A DNA stretch of 64,000 nucleotides from Dactylis glomerata (lineage: Eukaryota > Streptophyta > Magnoliopsida > Poales > Poaceae): contig QXEO01002092.1 of NCBI GenBank assembly GCA_007115705.1, positions 434,001 to 498,000 on the forward strand, read 5' to 3'. Positions 11,474 to 20,962 of this stretch are shown here, in pieces; the first letter of the stretch is position 1, and the number at the start of each line of letters is the position of its first letter. The notes beneath the pieces are model-generated. The model saw only the letters and a program-made list of their open reading frames with translations. It searched no databases and was not told the DNA's origin. The translations under genes were made by a program, and so were the position numbers.

Positions 11474-11491
11474 TCCCCACGGTCGGCGCCA
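11474..11491 (-). other. Element A primer binding site
   Basis: In element sense, two bases after the 5' LTR, the sequence is TGGCGCCGACCGTGGGGA. TGGCGCCG and GGGGA match the site complementary to tRNA-Asp (TGGCGCCGTTGCCGGGGA); the five central bases differ. Another tRNA may be the true primer. Confidence 0.65.
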
Positions 11492-11493
11492 AT

Positions 11494-11827
11494 TGACGAG
11501 GGTTAACTCGACAAATGTCCTAGATGAAGGACTTAGGATCGGGGAGATATGGCGTCGGATGAACTCGAAGGTAAAGTTAGTCGAAATAGGTGTGTATCGA
11601 AAGTAAACTTGGGCGTTCAACCTGGCTTGCTTTCAATCTGCCCTACACCGTCCCCTCCTGGCCCCTATATATAGGTGGCCAGGTCTCGAGGATCGGGTAG
11701 GGTACGATACAGATTACAATATCGACATACGGTAAGAACTCGTATTCGACTATCATTATAATTGGGCCTAACTCAACGGGCCTCAGGGGTACTCAACTAA
11801 CGGGCTCTATTAGCTATACCCTTGTCA
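11494..11827 (-). repeat. Element A 5' LTR
   Basis: 334 bp, differing from the 3' LTR at about four positions by eye (three transitions, one transversion). The duplication CTACC follows at 11,828-11,832. Confidence 0.95.
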
Positions 11828-13195
11828 CTACCCGTACCATCTGGAGTATTTTGGGAAGAAATAGTGGAAAGATCAATAAAAAGTGCTAAAAGTTTGACTA
11901 CCACATCAGGCTCGGGGGCTACGACAGAACCAGAGGAGGTCATGATGATAGAAGAAACATGGATGCAGCCATATCTTGCGTACATGATAAATAAAAAGTT
12001 ACCAGAAGATGCAGTGGAGGCTAAGAGGATAACTCGAAGAGCGAAAGCATTTGTCGTGTTGGAAGGAAAACTATACAAGAGAAGTATTACCGGCGTTTTG
12101 CAGCGTTGTGTCACACCTCAGGAAGGGCAAGCAATATTAAAAGACATACACGGAGGAGTATGTGGCCATCATGCCAGCAGCAGAGCAATAGCGGCAAAAG
12201 CTTTTCGAGCAGGATTCTATTGGCTAACAGCCATCGAGGACGCAAAAGATATAGTTCAAAAGTGTGAAGCATGTCAAAGGTTTGCATCCAGACCACATGC
12301 ACCAGCAGCGGAGCTACAAACAATACCATTATCCTGGCCCTTTGCACAATGGGGACTCGACATGGTAGGAAAGTTGCACAAATCTTGGCCAGGAGGGCAT
12401 GTCTATATGCTAGTGGCAGTCGATAAATTTACCAAATGGGTGGAAGCAGCCCCAGTAACAACTCAAGATTCTATAGCAGCAATCAGCTTCATTAAGTCAA
12501 TAGTTTTTCGTTTTGGTGTACCACACAGCATTATCACCGACAATGGGACAAATTTTACTTCGAAAGAATTCAAAAGTTACTGCAAAGGATTAGGGATCAA
12601 GCTCAAATTTGCATCTGTGGCGCACCCGAAGACAAACGGGCAAGTCAAAAAAGCCAATGGCCTGATAAGTAGTGGAATAAAAAAGAGGCTTTTAGCACCT
12701 CTCGAGAAAGCCAAGAGCGCTTGGGTAGAAGAATTGCCCTTCGTTCTTTGGAGCCTAAGAACTACGCCTAATGCAGCAACTCAAGAAACTCCTTTCTTCC
12801 TGGTCCACGGCGCAGAAGCCGTGCTTCCGGTCGAAGTTACACACGAGGCTCCAAGAGTGACAGCATATGACGAGGCGGCATCAACAGAAGCATTGCAAGA
12901 CGACGTCGATGCACTAGATGAAGCAAGAGACAAAGCATTAGAAAGGGCTATGCAATATCAACAAAGCTTACGAAACTACCATAGTAGTCGAGTTCGTCCA
13001 CGATCCTTCATGGTAGGAGACCTTGTTTTGCGACTCAGGCAAGATAGCCATGGGAAATTGGAGTCCCCTTGGGTGGGACCTTACATCGTCACATAAGTAA
13101 TACCAGGAGGAGCCTATCGACTACAAGATAAGAAGACCGGGAAAGATGAGAGCAACCCGTGGAATGCAGAACAGCTACGATGTTTTTACGCGTAG
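11828..13195 (+). pseudogene. Z polyprotein: integrase
   Basis: The frame continues from 2,768 across the insertion of A. The zinc-binding N-terminus shows HH (GVCGHHAS) and CEACQ. The catalytic core has Asp in WGLDMVG and Asp in ITDNGTNF, but where the third catalytic residue, Glu, is expected (NGQVE in the family) codon 12,647-12,649 is AAA, Lys. The copy therefore lacks the D,D,E triad. A TAA at 13,094-13,096 stops the frame just before the end; the same frame continues to a TAG at 13,193-13,195. The integrase would insert the cDNA into the chromosome in the nucleus. Confidence 0.87.
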
Positions 13196-13643
13196 ACTAA
13201 AAATGGAAATATTAATGTAATCGAGTTAGCCTTCTGAATCCAGAACACGAGGCCACAGGCCGGGTTCCTTGGGTTGAACTCGACAAAATCGTACGAGTAT
13301 TTGTTACTTCTCCGCTCGGGGGCTTCAACCCTTGGGTCGTACGAAAAGAGTCATTATCGCAAGATTGGAGGTTTTCTTTCGTTGAAAAGGTTGTTTAAAC
13401 AACCCGATGAATATTGATAGAGCTTGGTTCGTAAGAAAGAACCCGATATTACTCCTACCTTTATTTTTGGTTCGCAAAGAACCCGATATATGGAAAACAT
13501 ACCTCAGAACATAGCTTGTTCTCATGGTACTAGCAAAAGACATCGAGTACTTGAATAATATTCATTACAGATAAACATGGTAGCAAGGACATGATAAAAA
13601 GAAATTACATAAAAAACACAGCAAGTACTAATGGAAGTGGACT
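13196..13643. other. Z spacer between integrase and the antisense gene
   Basis: No coding region. It contains GGTTC-rich short imperfect repeats (AAGAACCCGATAT twice near 13,437-13,490). It is probably the 3' region of the minus-strand AT-hook/B3 gene. Confidence 0.5.
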
Positions 13644-14213
13644 TCATTCTTCGTACTTCTTCTGGCAAAGAGTGCCATCGAAGATCTTCACGTCAAACTT
13701 CGACGTCCCGATATGGAAGTCGAAGGACAGGAAGAAACCTTGACGGATGTCATGGTCCTCCGCAAACTGGGACCAGCCACCCCTGAAGTACTGCTCCCCG
13801 TCGCCATCGTACCATACCTCAACCTCGTATGGGATGCCACCGCCAGATTGTTCACGGAGAACCACTTCCCGCAGCTCGCGGCCATCCATAAACTTCGTAA
13901 AATTCAGCGGTAATCGCTGAATCTCACAGCATTGCGCCATGGCAATGCAGAGGAAGGAGAAGATTTGAGGAGGAGCAGCGGAAGCGGCAGGTGCAGCAGG
14001 AGGAGGAGCAGCAGTGCCTGGAATGGCACTGGTCACCTTAGGTTTATTCTTGCTGCCAAGGGGGCGGCCGGGACGACGCTTAACTGGAGCATCTGAAGAA
14101 GTTCCCACGGCACCAGTAACCTTGGGCTTGTTCTTGCTACCACGAGGACGACCTCTACCTCGCGGGGCCGTTGGGGATCCAAGGTTCAGGCGAGAACCTC
14201 CAGCGTCAGCCAT
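13644..14213 (-). CDS. Antisense AT-hook plus B3-domain protein of element Z
   Basis: The frame is open for 189 residues from the ATG at 14,213; eight more in-frame residues upstream are not needed. The N-terminus has two AT-hook cores, GRGRPRGSKNKPK and RRPGRPLGSKNKPK, which bind the minor groove of AT-rich DNA. After a Pro/Ala linker comes a region with the pattern of a plant B3 DNA-binding domain: LPLNFTKFM, then a V-L strand, YEVEVWYDGDG, GGWSQFAEDHDI and FDVKIFDGTLC. It lies opposite to pol, between integrase and the 3' LTR, with its own TATA box and leader. The frame is intact although the pol of the same copy is dead. No counterpart lies in A, B or C, which carry a different antisense gene. 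The B3 call rests on pattern recognition alone. Confidence 0.75.
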   Translation of the reverse strand: MADAGGSRLNLGSPTAPRGRGRPRGSKNKPKVTGAVGTSSDAPVKRRPGRPLGSKNKPKVTSAIPGTAAPPPAAPAASAAPPQIFSFLCIAMAQCCEIQRLPLNFTKFMDGRELREVVLREQSGGGIPYEVEVWYDGDGEQYFRGGWSQFAEDHDIRQGFFLSFDFHIGTSKFDVKIFDGTLCQKKYEE

Positions 14214-14283
14214 GAGCACGACAGAAAAACCTCGCAAAAACCCTAGATGGAGGAAGAAGATGATGCGGCGGAGGAGAAGTTTA

Positions 14284-14321
14284 ATTAGGGTTTTCTACCT
14301 TAATCAGCAGGCGCTTTTATA
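14284..14321 (-). promoter_or_regulatory. Promoter of the antisense AT-hook/B3 gene
   Basis: On the minus strand TATAAAAG (14,314-14,321) lies about 100 bp upstream of the ATG. Downstream of it are an AAACCCTAA telobox-like motif (about 14,284-14,293) and a second AAACCCTA near 14,237, then a CT-rich leader (CTTCTCCTCCGCCGC). Teloboxes are known from promoters and leaders of plant housekeeping genes, so the region looks like a cellular gene's 5' end. Confidence 0.6.
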
Positions 14322-15242
14322 AGCACATACTATTGGGCTTTCGGGCTACAGAAAAGTCCGTGGACACAATTTCCAACAGGAGTTAAATTCTGCGCACAGC
14401 AGACGATAATATCAAAGGAAAAAAAAAGAGGAGGGAAGATTATGCGACATGAAAACCTCGACTTGGACTCGGGGGCTCGTCAAGAAGTAAGAGGTTAACA
14501 GAAGAGCTGAACTTTGAGCCTATGCTTGACTACAAGTCGCCAAACATAGCCTCGGGGGCTACTCCCATCGGGAGCGCTGAGCGCGCACCCGATAGAGATA
14601 CCATGATTAATAAAGAAAGTGTAGAAGGATAAGCATACAAAGCTTCGACTACATAGTCGACAAATTGGAGAGAGTTTACTCCCATCGGGAGCGAGTTTTA
14701 TGGTTGCAGAAACCTGAATATTTTCAGTCGAAATTTCGACTGCGACTTAAAATTCTCGAGTTACGTTATCGCAATGAAACTCGAATGCCGCGACTTGTCG
14801 CGAAGGTAAGACCCCGGGATCCGTCCTGTGTGGCCTGGTATACGCACATGGATGCGCTCTGCTGGTATATATCCGTGTCTACGACGCGAAGAAAATCCTG
14901 GTGGACGCACTGGGTACCCTGAGAATCACTGGGATTCATTCTTTGTAAGTCCTAAATGCGGCAAAAGAGTGGGTTTGACCGGTATCCCGAATTCAAATCC
15001 AAGGGGATTGAGTTTGAAGTAGGTGGCAAGTATCTGTTCCGGCAGTTAACTGACCTCTTGATCCGTCAGAGTTGTCAGGCTTGTTCATCAAAACCCCTTG
15101 CGAAAAAATATCATAAAAATAAGTCGAAAGACCAAGTCGAAGATTTGAAGATATGAAGAAGTTGAAGAACTGATCAAGTCGAAGATTCAAAGATTAGAGA
15201 TTCAACCTGAATCTGCAATTCTGGTAGAATCTCAGGGGCTAC
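14322..15242. other. Z 3' untranslated region
   Basis: Up to about 14,525 this is unassigned upstream sequence of the antisense gene. From about 14,525 to the LTR the sequence matches A 3,103-3,780 (and B, C) in reverse complement. It ends in a weak polypurine tract (CAGGGGCTAC) directly before the LTR. No gene seen. Confidence 0.7.
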
Positions 15243-15576
15243 TGACAAGGGTATAGCTAATAGAGACCGTTAGTTGAGTACCCCTGAGGCCCGTTGAGTT
15301 AGGCCCAATTGTAATGATAGTCGAATATGAATTCTTACCGTATGTCAATATTGTAATCTGTATCGTACCCTACCCGATCCTCGAGACCTGGCCACCTATA
15401 TATAGGGGCTAGGAGGGGACGGTGTAGGGCAGATTGAAAGCAAGCCAGGTTGAACGCCCAAGTTTACTTTCGATACACACCTATTTCGACTAACTTTACC
15501 TTCGAGTTCATCCGACGCCCTATCTCCCCGATCCTAAGTCCTTCATCTAGGACATTTGTCGAGTTAACCCTCGTCA
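15243..15576 (+). repeat. Element Z 3' LTR
   Basis: 334 bp, TGACAAGGG...CCCTCGTCA, same length as the LTRs of A, B and C and nearly identical to that of A. TATATATA at 15,397-15,404 is the likely core promoter of the element. The 5' LTR is outside the window. Confidence 0.93.
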
Positions 15577-16110
15577 CCCAGGCACTCAGGGGCTACAGAC
15601 GAAGGAATGACAAATGGGTCCTCGATATTCACCTACCTAGTTTTCGGCCCAGGAGGAGTCTCTGTCAAAAAGCTCACAAGGCCCATAAAGATAGCGGCCT
15701 AGCGCGGCCCAGGAGCAATACTTGGCGTACAAGCAAGGTTTCGAAGAGTCCAAGTTGGATTAGTTTTCGATTAGGGTTTGTTCAAAACCGATCCGATCTG
15801 TACTTGGCTTGAGAGACAATCCAGAGACCCGGCCTTCGCATATAAAAGGCTGGGAGGGAGGTCTCGAAATGCTAGATACTTTTTCCACCACCTCACGCCG
15901 GAGCGCTCGAAACTTCAGAGCTCTCTGTCTTCAGCTGGATACTTTTTCCACCACCTCACGCCGGAGCGCTCGAAACTTCAGAGCTCTCTGTCTTCGGCTA
16001 GGTACTTTTTCCACCACCTCACGCCGGAGCGCTCGAAACTTCAGAGCTCTCTGTCTTCGGCTAGATCCAATCTACGCCACCATTGTAACACCTCCATTGT
16101 AGCCACCCCA
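15577..16110 (+). mobile_element. LTR-like fragment of another Gypsy element
   Basis: GC-rich sequence with TATAAAAGG at 15,841-15,849, followed by a triplicated 63-bp unit and then CCACCATTGTAAC, which look like the U3/R part of a Gypsy LTR. Z is inserted at its left edge. Neither terminus is identified, so the family and the right limit are uncertain. Confidence 0.45.
15875..16063 (+). repeat. Tandem repeat, 63 bp x 3
   Basis: Units start at 15,875, 15,938 and 16,001 and differ at only a few bases. Each contains CCACCACCTCACGCCGGAGC. They start about 30 bp after the TATA box of the LTR-like fragment, so the putative start region is triplicated. The apparent reading frame over it is only a by-product of the repeat. 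Confidence 0.9.
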
Positions 16111-16947
16111 TCTGCGCTCGAAAGTATGGATCCATGCACCATGGACAATGCATATTTTTGTAACTCTAAATTTCACAAATTTTGTCATTTTGATGTAGCC
16201 TAAAATTTAAATTGCGTGGGGATTTTGCAAGCTTGCAAGATATATTTGTGACTACTTTCTAAAATGTTTCAATGTTTTTTGAAATTATAAATAAATGATT
16301 TCCCCTAGAGCCTGGGAGCCAAAGAAGTTTCCAGAGTCCGGCACCTGCATACTTGTTCAATGTCAGCCTAGGCTCACGACAACGTGCTAGGATCATGTAG
16401 AATCTGTTCGAACTCTTTTTTTTTTTGTAGAAAAAGCCCAAGTTATTGAATTTGAATAGGCTAGCCCCGTTTGGCCCAGCTCCTATCATTTCTGGGCCGT
16501 ATTCTATGCTTGCTTCTATCTAGAGTAAAAAAAGGTAATTCTAAAAAAATATAGAGTTAGATTTTTCTAAAAAAAATATCTAGGTTTGGAACGTACCATG
16601 AACCGAAAAACAAGGGGACGGCTCCCATGGTATGCCCGGGATCATTCTGCCAAGCACCCCCAGCAGAAATAGCAAGGTTATGTGTTGTCAGTGACAACAT
16701 CGCCACCATATTGGCGCGGGACATCGTCGGCGCTGGTGGATCCGTAGGGTAGACTAAGACCATGCACTATGTGGTGTAAAAGTGAACCATAAGTCTGATT
16801 GAACCGGTTCCATACATAGTGGGGCATCGGTTCATAAAATCTGACAAGAAAAGCGCACCAACATCTTGGTTTGCTTTTTTGAATGCATTTGAGGGTCCTT
16901 TAGCATGAGTGTTAGCTAGAATGGCTGGAAAGGTGAGAGAAATACTA
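16111..16947. other. Unassigned AT-rich spacer
   Basis: No gene or element ends recognised. It includes a T/A-rich stretch with several poly-T and poly-A runs near 16,410 and 16,540-16,580. Confidence 0.4.
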
Positions 16948-19182
16948 CTCCCTCCGGAGCGTTTTAGATGACGCAAACGCTATTTTGCAAAAAAACTCTT
17001 GGATAATTCCCGACCAGTTCTGCGTCCTCGTCTTCCTCTCGCTCTGTTCCTCGGTGCTTCCCCATCCGACGCCGACCAGCACCGTGCTTCCACCACCACT
17101 CCCGCCCCACGCCGTCGTCGCTGCCGTCGCGGCCGTATCCGGCTTGCATACCCGCGCTATGCTGTCGCCTCGCTCTTCCTCTCACGCATCGTCGCCTCCT
17201 TCTTCTCCCCCCGCGCGTCATCCTCTTCCACATCGAACTCAAGATGGGATTTTCCCTCCCTCCGGCGGCCGGATATGCATTGGCAGAGGACGGGTGGATC
17301 TACAAGACAGAGGAGGCCATTGGATTAGGCGGCAGCTGCTGATGCTGTCGCCGACGGGAAGCTACTGCTAATGGAACAAAATACGCGTCTTCCCCGAGCT
17401 GAAGCCGCCGGCCAGCGCTCCGGCTTGCTGCTTCTACTGCCGGCTGCCATCCGTGGCGACAGCGGCGGGAACAGGTACTGCTTGCAGATGTCGTGGGTGC
17501 TGTGGCGTTTTGGCAGTGGTGCCCTCACCTCCGCGGCCGCTCCCCACCAGCTCCATGGCCGCCGGCTCCGACAACCAAAACCACGAGTGGGTGCTCCCTC
17601 TCTCTCTCTCTAGGCTCTTGATCTGTCGCGTGTTTCTTGGTAACAATCTCGCTCCAATTTGTGTTATGCTGCTAAGACAGACTGACATGATTTCTTCAGT
17701 ACGTAGCATCAATAACTGGAGCAAACTGCAGCTGGTAAACACCCAGTTCTGATTCATTGTTAGATCAATCGCAACCACATGTTTTGCATTAATACAAAGC
17801 ACATTAGTAAGCAGCACCATACAGTTCAGTGCTTGTTACATCTGGATGTGCTTGTTACCTTTGGATGCCTGGATTCGTTATGTTCAGGCATTTTTCAGAG
17901 AGAAATCAGTAGAGATTTCGTAGATACAATCATCTTTCAGAGAGAAATCAGTAGAGATTTCATAGATACAAGCATCTTTCAGAGAGATGTCCCATTTCTA
18001 TTTATTTCTCTGTTCTTTTCTATGTAGGAATCCTGGAATCTCTACTGATTTTCCTGAAACTAGTACCAGGCAACAAGGTGGCTAGCTTTTGTGATTACTG
18101 ACCTTGTATTATTCGGAAATAAATAGGTTCACTCCTTGCTTAACTTATTAGTTGTCAGTATCTAGATTTTGCAGAGTGCATGATGTTACTGTTAGGATCT
18201 TTCATTGTTTTCACTTTGTTCCTTTCTATGCAGGAATCCCTGGAATTCTTATATCAGACACCACGCCAACTACTCCGTGGACACCATGGCTTCTCTAGGT
18301 AAGAAGCACTACACCGGGTATGGACATGACGAACTTATATCAGACAGAGTAATGTAGTTTCCACCTTTGTTTGCAGTGTCATTCTTTGAGGTGAGCAATG
18401 CAGGAGCTAGCCAAATTGACAGGAGCTTTCAGAGAAATCGCTAGCTCAGTTTTCAGAGAAATTGCTAGCTCAGTTTTCAGAGCAATGCAGATGATTCAAA
18501 TTTGACATGAGAGGTCATCAAATTGCTAACTCAGTTTTCAGAGAAATTGCTAGCTGAATTTCCCTGTACATTCTTCTTTTCAGAGAGGAACTCTAGTGGG
18601 AGCAGCAGCAGCATGAGCTCCACCGGCAGCAGAGGAGAAGCAGCTTGCCCGCGAGCGTTGGCGACACTTGGGTGGAGGCGCCGCTGGTTTTTGGCCACCG
18701 GACGAGTGACGGCGTCAAGCTCGTGAGGGAAGTTCCGCGAGGAGGTGCTCCTGAGGAAGAGCTCGTGAGGGAAAACTTGGTGAGGCAGAGCTCCTGCTCG
18801 AGTGGAGGAGGATGGAGGAGGAGGTGGCAGCGTCGAGCTTGTGAGCGGAGGAGGATGGAAGAGGAGGCGGCGGAGGTCCTCCTCTGTGCCCCGCCGGCGG
18901 AGCTCCTGGTCGAGCGGAGGCGGAGCTCCTCCTCTACGCCCCACCGGCGGAGCTCCTAGTCGAGCGGAGGCTGCAAGGAGGAGGAGGAACTCCTGGTCCA
19001 GCGGAGGCGGAGGCGAACGGCGGTGGGGGATGGAGGATGGCGATCGGGGACGGCCGGGGACAGAGGCGATCTTTGATTTGATTCTTTAGGGACCAGATTG
19101 GAGAAGAAATGAAAGTATAGAGGGGTTTTTGCAAAAAATCATTTATACGTGACGTCCGACATCTATTTCGTGCCGGAGGGAG
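16948..19182. mobile_element. Stowaway/Mariner-type element, 2.2 kb
   Basis: The ends are CTCCCTCCGG (16,948) and CCGGAGGGAG (19,182), flanked by TA on both sides (16,946-16,947 and 19,183-19,184), the hallmark of plant Mariner/Stowaway elements. Homology of the two ends extends about 25 bp with mismatches. At 2,235 bp it is too long for a typical MITE and has no recognisable transposase. It contains GC-rich, exon-like blocks (17,000-17,600 and 18,600-19,050), so it may have captured gene pieces or be a deletion derivative of a longer Mariner-like element. Confidence 0.72.
17893..17990. repeat. Tandem repeat, 42 bp x about 2.3
   Basis: The unit TTTCAGAGAGAAATCAGTAG... repeats with a period of 42 bp at 17,893, 17,935 and 17,977 inside the Stowaway-type element. 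A related TTTTCAGAGAAATTGCTAGC unit occurs several times at 18,430-18,560. Confidence 0.8.
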
Positions 19183-19770
19183 TAGTAGTTTATTTGAGAG
19201 TGGAGCCCACAGGCGAATCAACACATAGCAGCAAGTTTGCTATCGATTCTTATTCTGACACATTTTTGGTTGAACCGACTCAACATAGTGGTTGGCCTAA
19301 GTGGTCCATGGTCCACCCTGGGATTTTGAAACTGGCCCCATACTGAAAAAAAGTCTAGCTAAACATCCTATTCGATAGGAAACTTGGAGACAGATACCCT
19401 CAACTGGTCTTTTTTGCCGATAGGCAATGCCACTGATCTTGTATGTCGACATACATTCCGGGCGACCCTATGACCTCTCCCAAGGTCACGGTTGTCCGAT
19501 TTCTTGTGACCCGTCAACAACATTGTTTTTTGCACTAGCGGAGAGTAAGAGAGACGAGGGGGTGGTGATGCGCGTCGACCCAAAAGCACCTGTTTTCTCT
19601 CACGATTCAATGTGTGTGCAACCGCGTGTAATGTTGTGCCCCTGGTGGTCCAGGTTGCTAGAATCGATTGAATGATACGTCAAAAAAAAAAAAATCGATT
19701 GAATGTATTTTTCCCATTCGTACTGGCATGCGAGCTTACTAATGGTATGTGTGATGGAGGCTCACACACA
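19183..19770. other. Spacer with a tiny poly-A insertion
   Basis: No gene. At 19,662-19,674 and 19,693-19,705 the 13-mer AATCGATTGAATG is repeated directly, flanking ATACGTC plus a run of A. This looks like the target duplication of a nearly completely 5'-truncated LINE or SINE insertion. Confidence 0.5.
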
Positions 19771-19978
19771 CACTAGTGGGGATATGGCCTATAGTCCCGG
19801 CCCGTAAGGGACTTTAGTTTCGGTTCTCCAACCGGAACTAAAGAGGCGGGACTAAAGGCCTAACCTTTAGTCCCGGCCCTGTTCCAAGCCGGGACCAAAG
19901 GGGCTTCACGTGGGCGCCTCGGAGCGCCCTCAGGGGCTGGCCCTTTAGTCTCGGGTCGTAACACGGATCGGGACTAAA
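19771..19978. repeat. CACTA terminus and subterminal repeats
   Basis: Starts with CACTAGTGG. Motifs CTTTAGTCCCGGC, GGAACTAAAGAGGCGGGACTAAAGG-like and CGGGACCAAAGG alternate in both orientations and can fold into hairpins. In EnSpm elements such repeats bind the element's own DNA-binding protein (family knowledge). Confidence 0.85.
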
Positions 19979-20121
19979 GATTTTCTACAGATTTTGTTTA
20001 TTTTAGCGTTTTAGGGTTTTAGGGTTTAGGTGTTCGGGGGATTAACGTGATGCCTCGTTTGGTACTTTGTTTGGTGTTCAGGAATTAGTTTTCATATAAT
20101 TCTAAATATACATGTTTATGC

Positions 20122-20142
20122 ATATATATATATATATATATA
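20122..20142. repeat. AT dinucleotide microsatellite
   Basis: An uninterrupted AT run in the CACTA 3' region. Confidence 0.9.
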
Positions 20143-20469
20143 AGATTAACTTATCTTACAAGCGAGCATATATATACAATTATATGGAGATCAGAATTAT
20201 ATCGGGACTAGAGCCCGTCTATTCGATTACATGGACCAACATCAGTAATGTCCCCTAGCTACACTAAATCGTCCTTTGTCGTCTATAGCTTCTGTCCTCA
20301 GAAAGGCCGCTAGCTCCTCTGCAACAGCAATCGCGCATTGCTCTAGTAGGTACTTCTCACGCATAGCCGTGTACTATATAAGAAGAGGAGATCAATATAA
20401 ATGTCAATCATGATAACAAAGAATGACGGGTAAAAATAGAGGTGTGAATGTTTATTGCTTACGTCGTAT

Positions 20470-20931
20470 CTGTAATCCTTGTGCTTAGAGGTAAACATGC
20501 GAATAGACTCGCAAACGTAGTATCCACATAGATGCGTCCCCCGTGGCTGCTGGTCGCACTTGACGAGAATAGAATATAATCAAAATAATAATCTAGCATC
20601 ATAAATATATTGAAAATAGATTTATATCATACTACTACTTACCTGAGCCGCTCTAAAGGCCAGCTTCTCATACTCGATACCGCCAGTCACGCACTTGAAC
20701 CGCTTCCAAATCCTGCCCGACAAGGAAAATGAGTTGCTAAGTTTTTCATTACTTGATATATCAGAAAATCATCGAAAGAGACCGATATAGCGCAAAAATG
20801 ATTGAAATTACCCTTGGAGCATGTCCTGCAGGCTTTGGAACTGTTCCAAGTTTCTTGATAATGGGTCGAAGGCATCAAATCTTCCCTTATCAATTTGAAT
20901 ATCCAACAGAATCCAGTGGTAGCTGCACATG

Positions 20932-20962
<31 letters not shown>

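Larger units (their letters stand above)
2769..11827 (-). mobile_element. Element A: non-autonomous Tat-type LTR retrotransposon with antisense gene cargo
   Basis: A is a 9,059-bp element on the minus strand with two 334-bp LTRs (2,769-3,102 and 11,494-11,827), TG...CA ends and the 5-bp duplication CTACC on both sides. It encodes gag and protease (minus strand, 8,400-11,456) and no RT, RNase H or integrase. Where pol would be it carries a plus-strand six-exon gene (4,310-6,997) and a second two-exon module (7,180-8,109). B and C are further copies. Its LTR and the roughly 700 bp next to the 3' LTR match the 3' end of Z in reverse complement, so it inserted into its own probable helper, in opposite orientation. 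By eye the two LTRs differ at about four positions, so the insertion is young. Confidence 0.93.
1..15576 (+). mobile_element. Element Z: Tat-lineage Gypsy LTR retrotransposon, 5' end outside the window
   Basis: This is the 3' part of an autonomous-type element. In order it has the gag end, aspartic protease, reverse transcriptase, RNase H, a second archaeal-type RNase H, integrase, an antisense AT-hook/B3 gene and a 334-bp 3' LTR at 15,243-15,576. The dual RNase H layout and the antisense gene downstream of integrase are marks of the Tat lineage (established knowledge). Element A (2,769-11,827) interrupts the polyprotein between the second RNase H and integrase, with CTACC duplicated at 2,764-2,768 and 11,828-11,832. 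Stops in the polyprotein and a changed integrase glutamate show that this copy is dead. The 5' LTR and most of gag lie to the left of the window, so the duplication flanking Z cannot be checked; the base after the 3' LTR begins CCCAG. Confidence 0.9.

Noticed and set aside
13644..14213. AT-hook/B3 frame as an unrelated host gene inserted by chance
   Set aside because: It lies inside the element between integrase and the matching 3' untranslated region, with no target duplication or foreign element ends around it.
15875..16063. CRISPR-like array
   Set aside because: Units are directly adjacent without spacers, and the genome is eukaryotic.
15778..16203. Repetitive 141- and 97-residue frames
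   Set aside because: Produced by the 63-bp tandem repeat, whose period is a multiple of three.
17371..17613. GC-rich frames in the Stowaway-type element as a host gene exon
   Set aside because: No recognised domain, and several overlapping frames on both strands look equally open.
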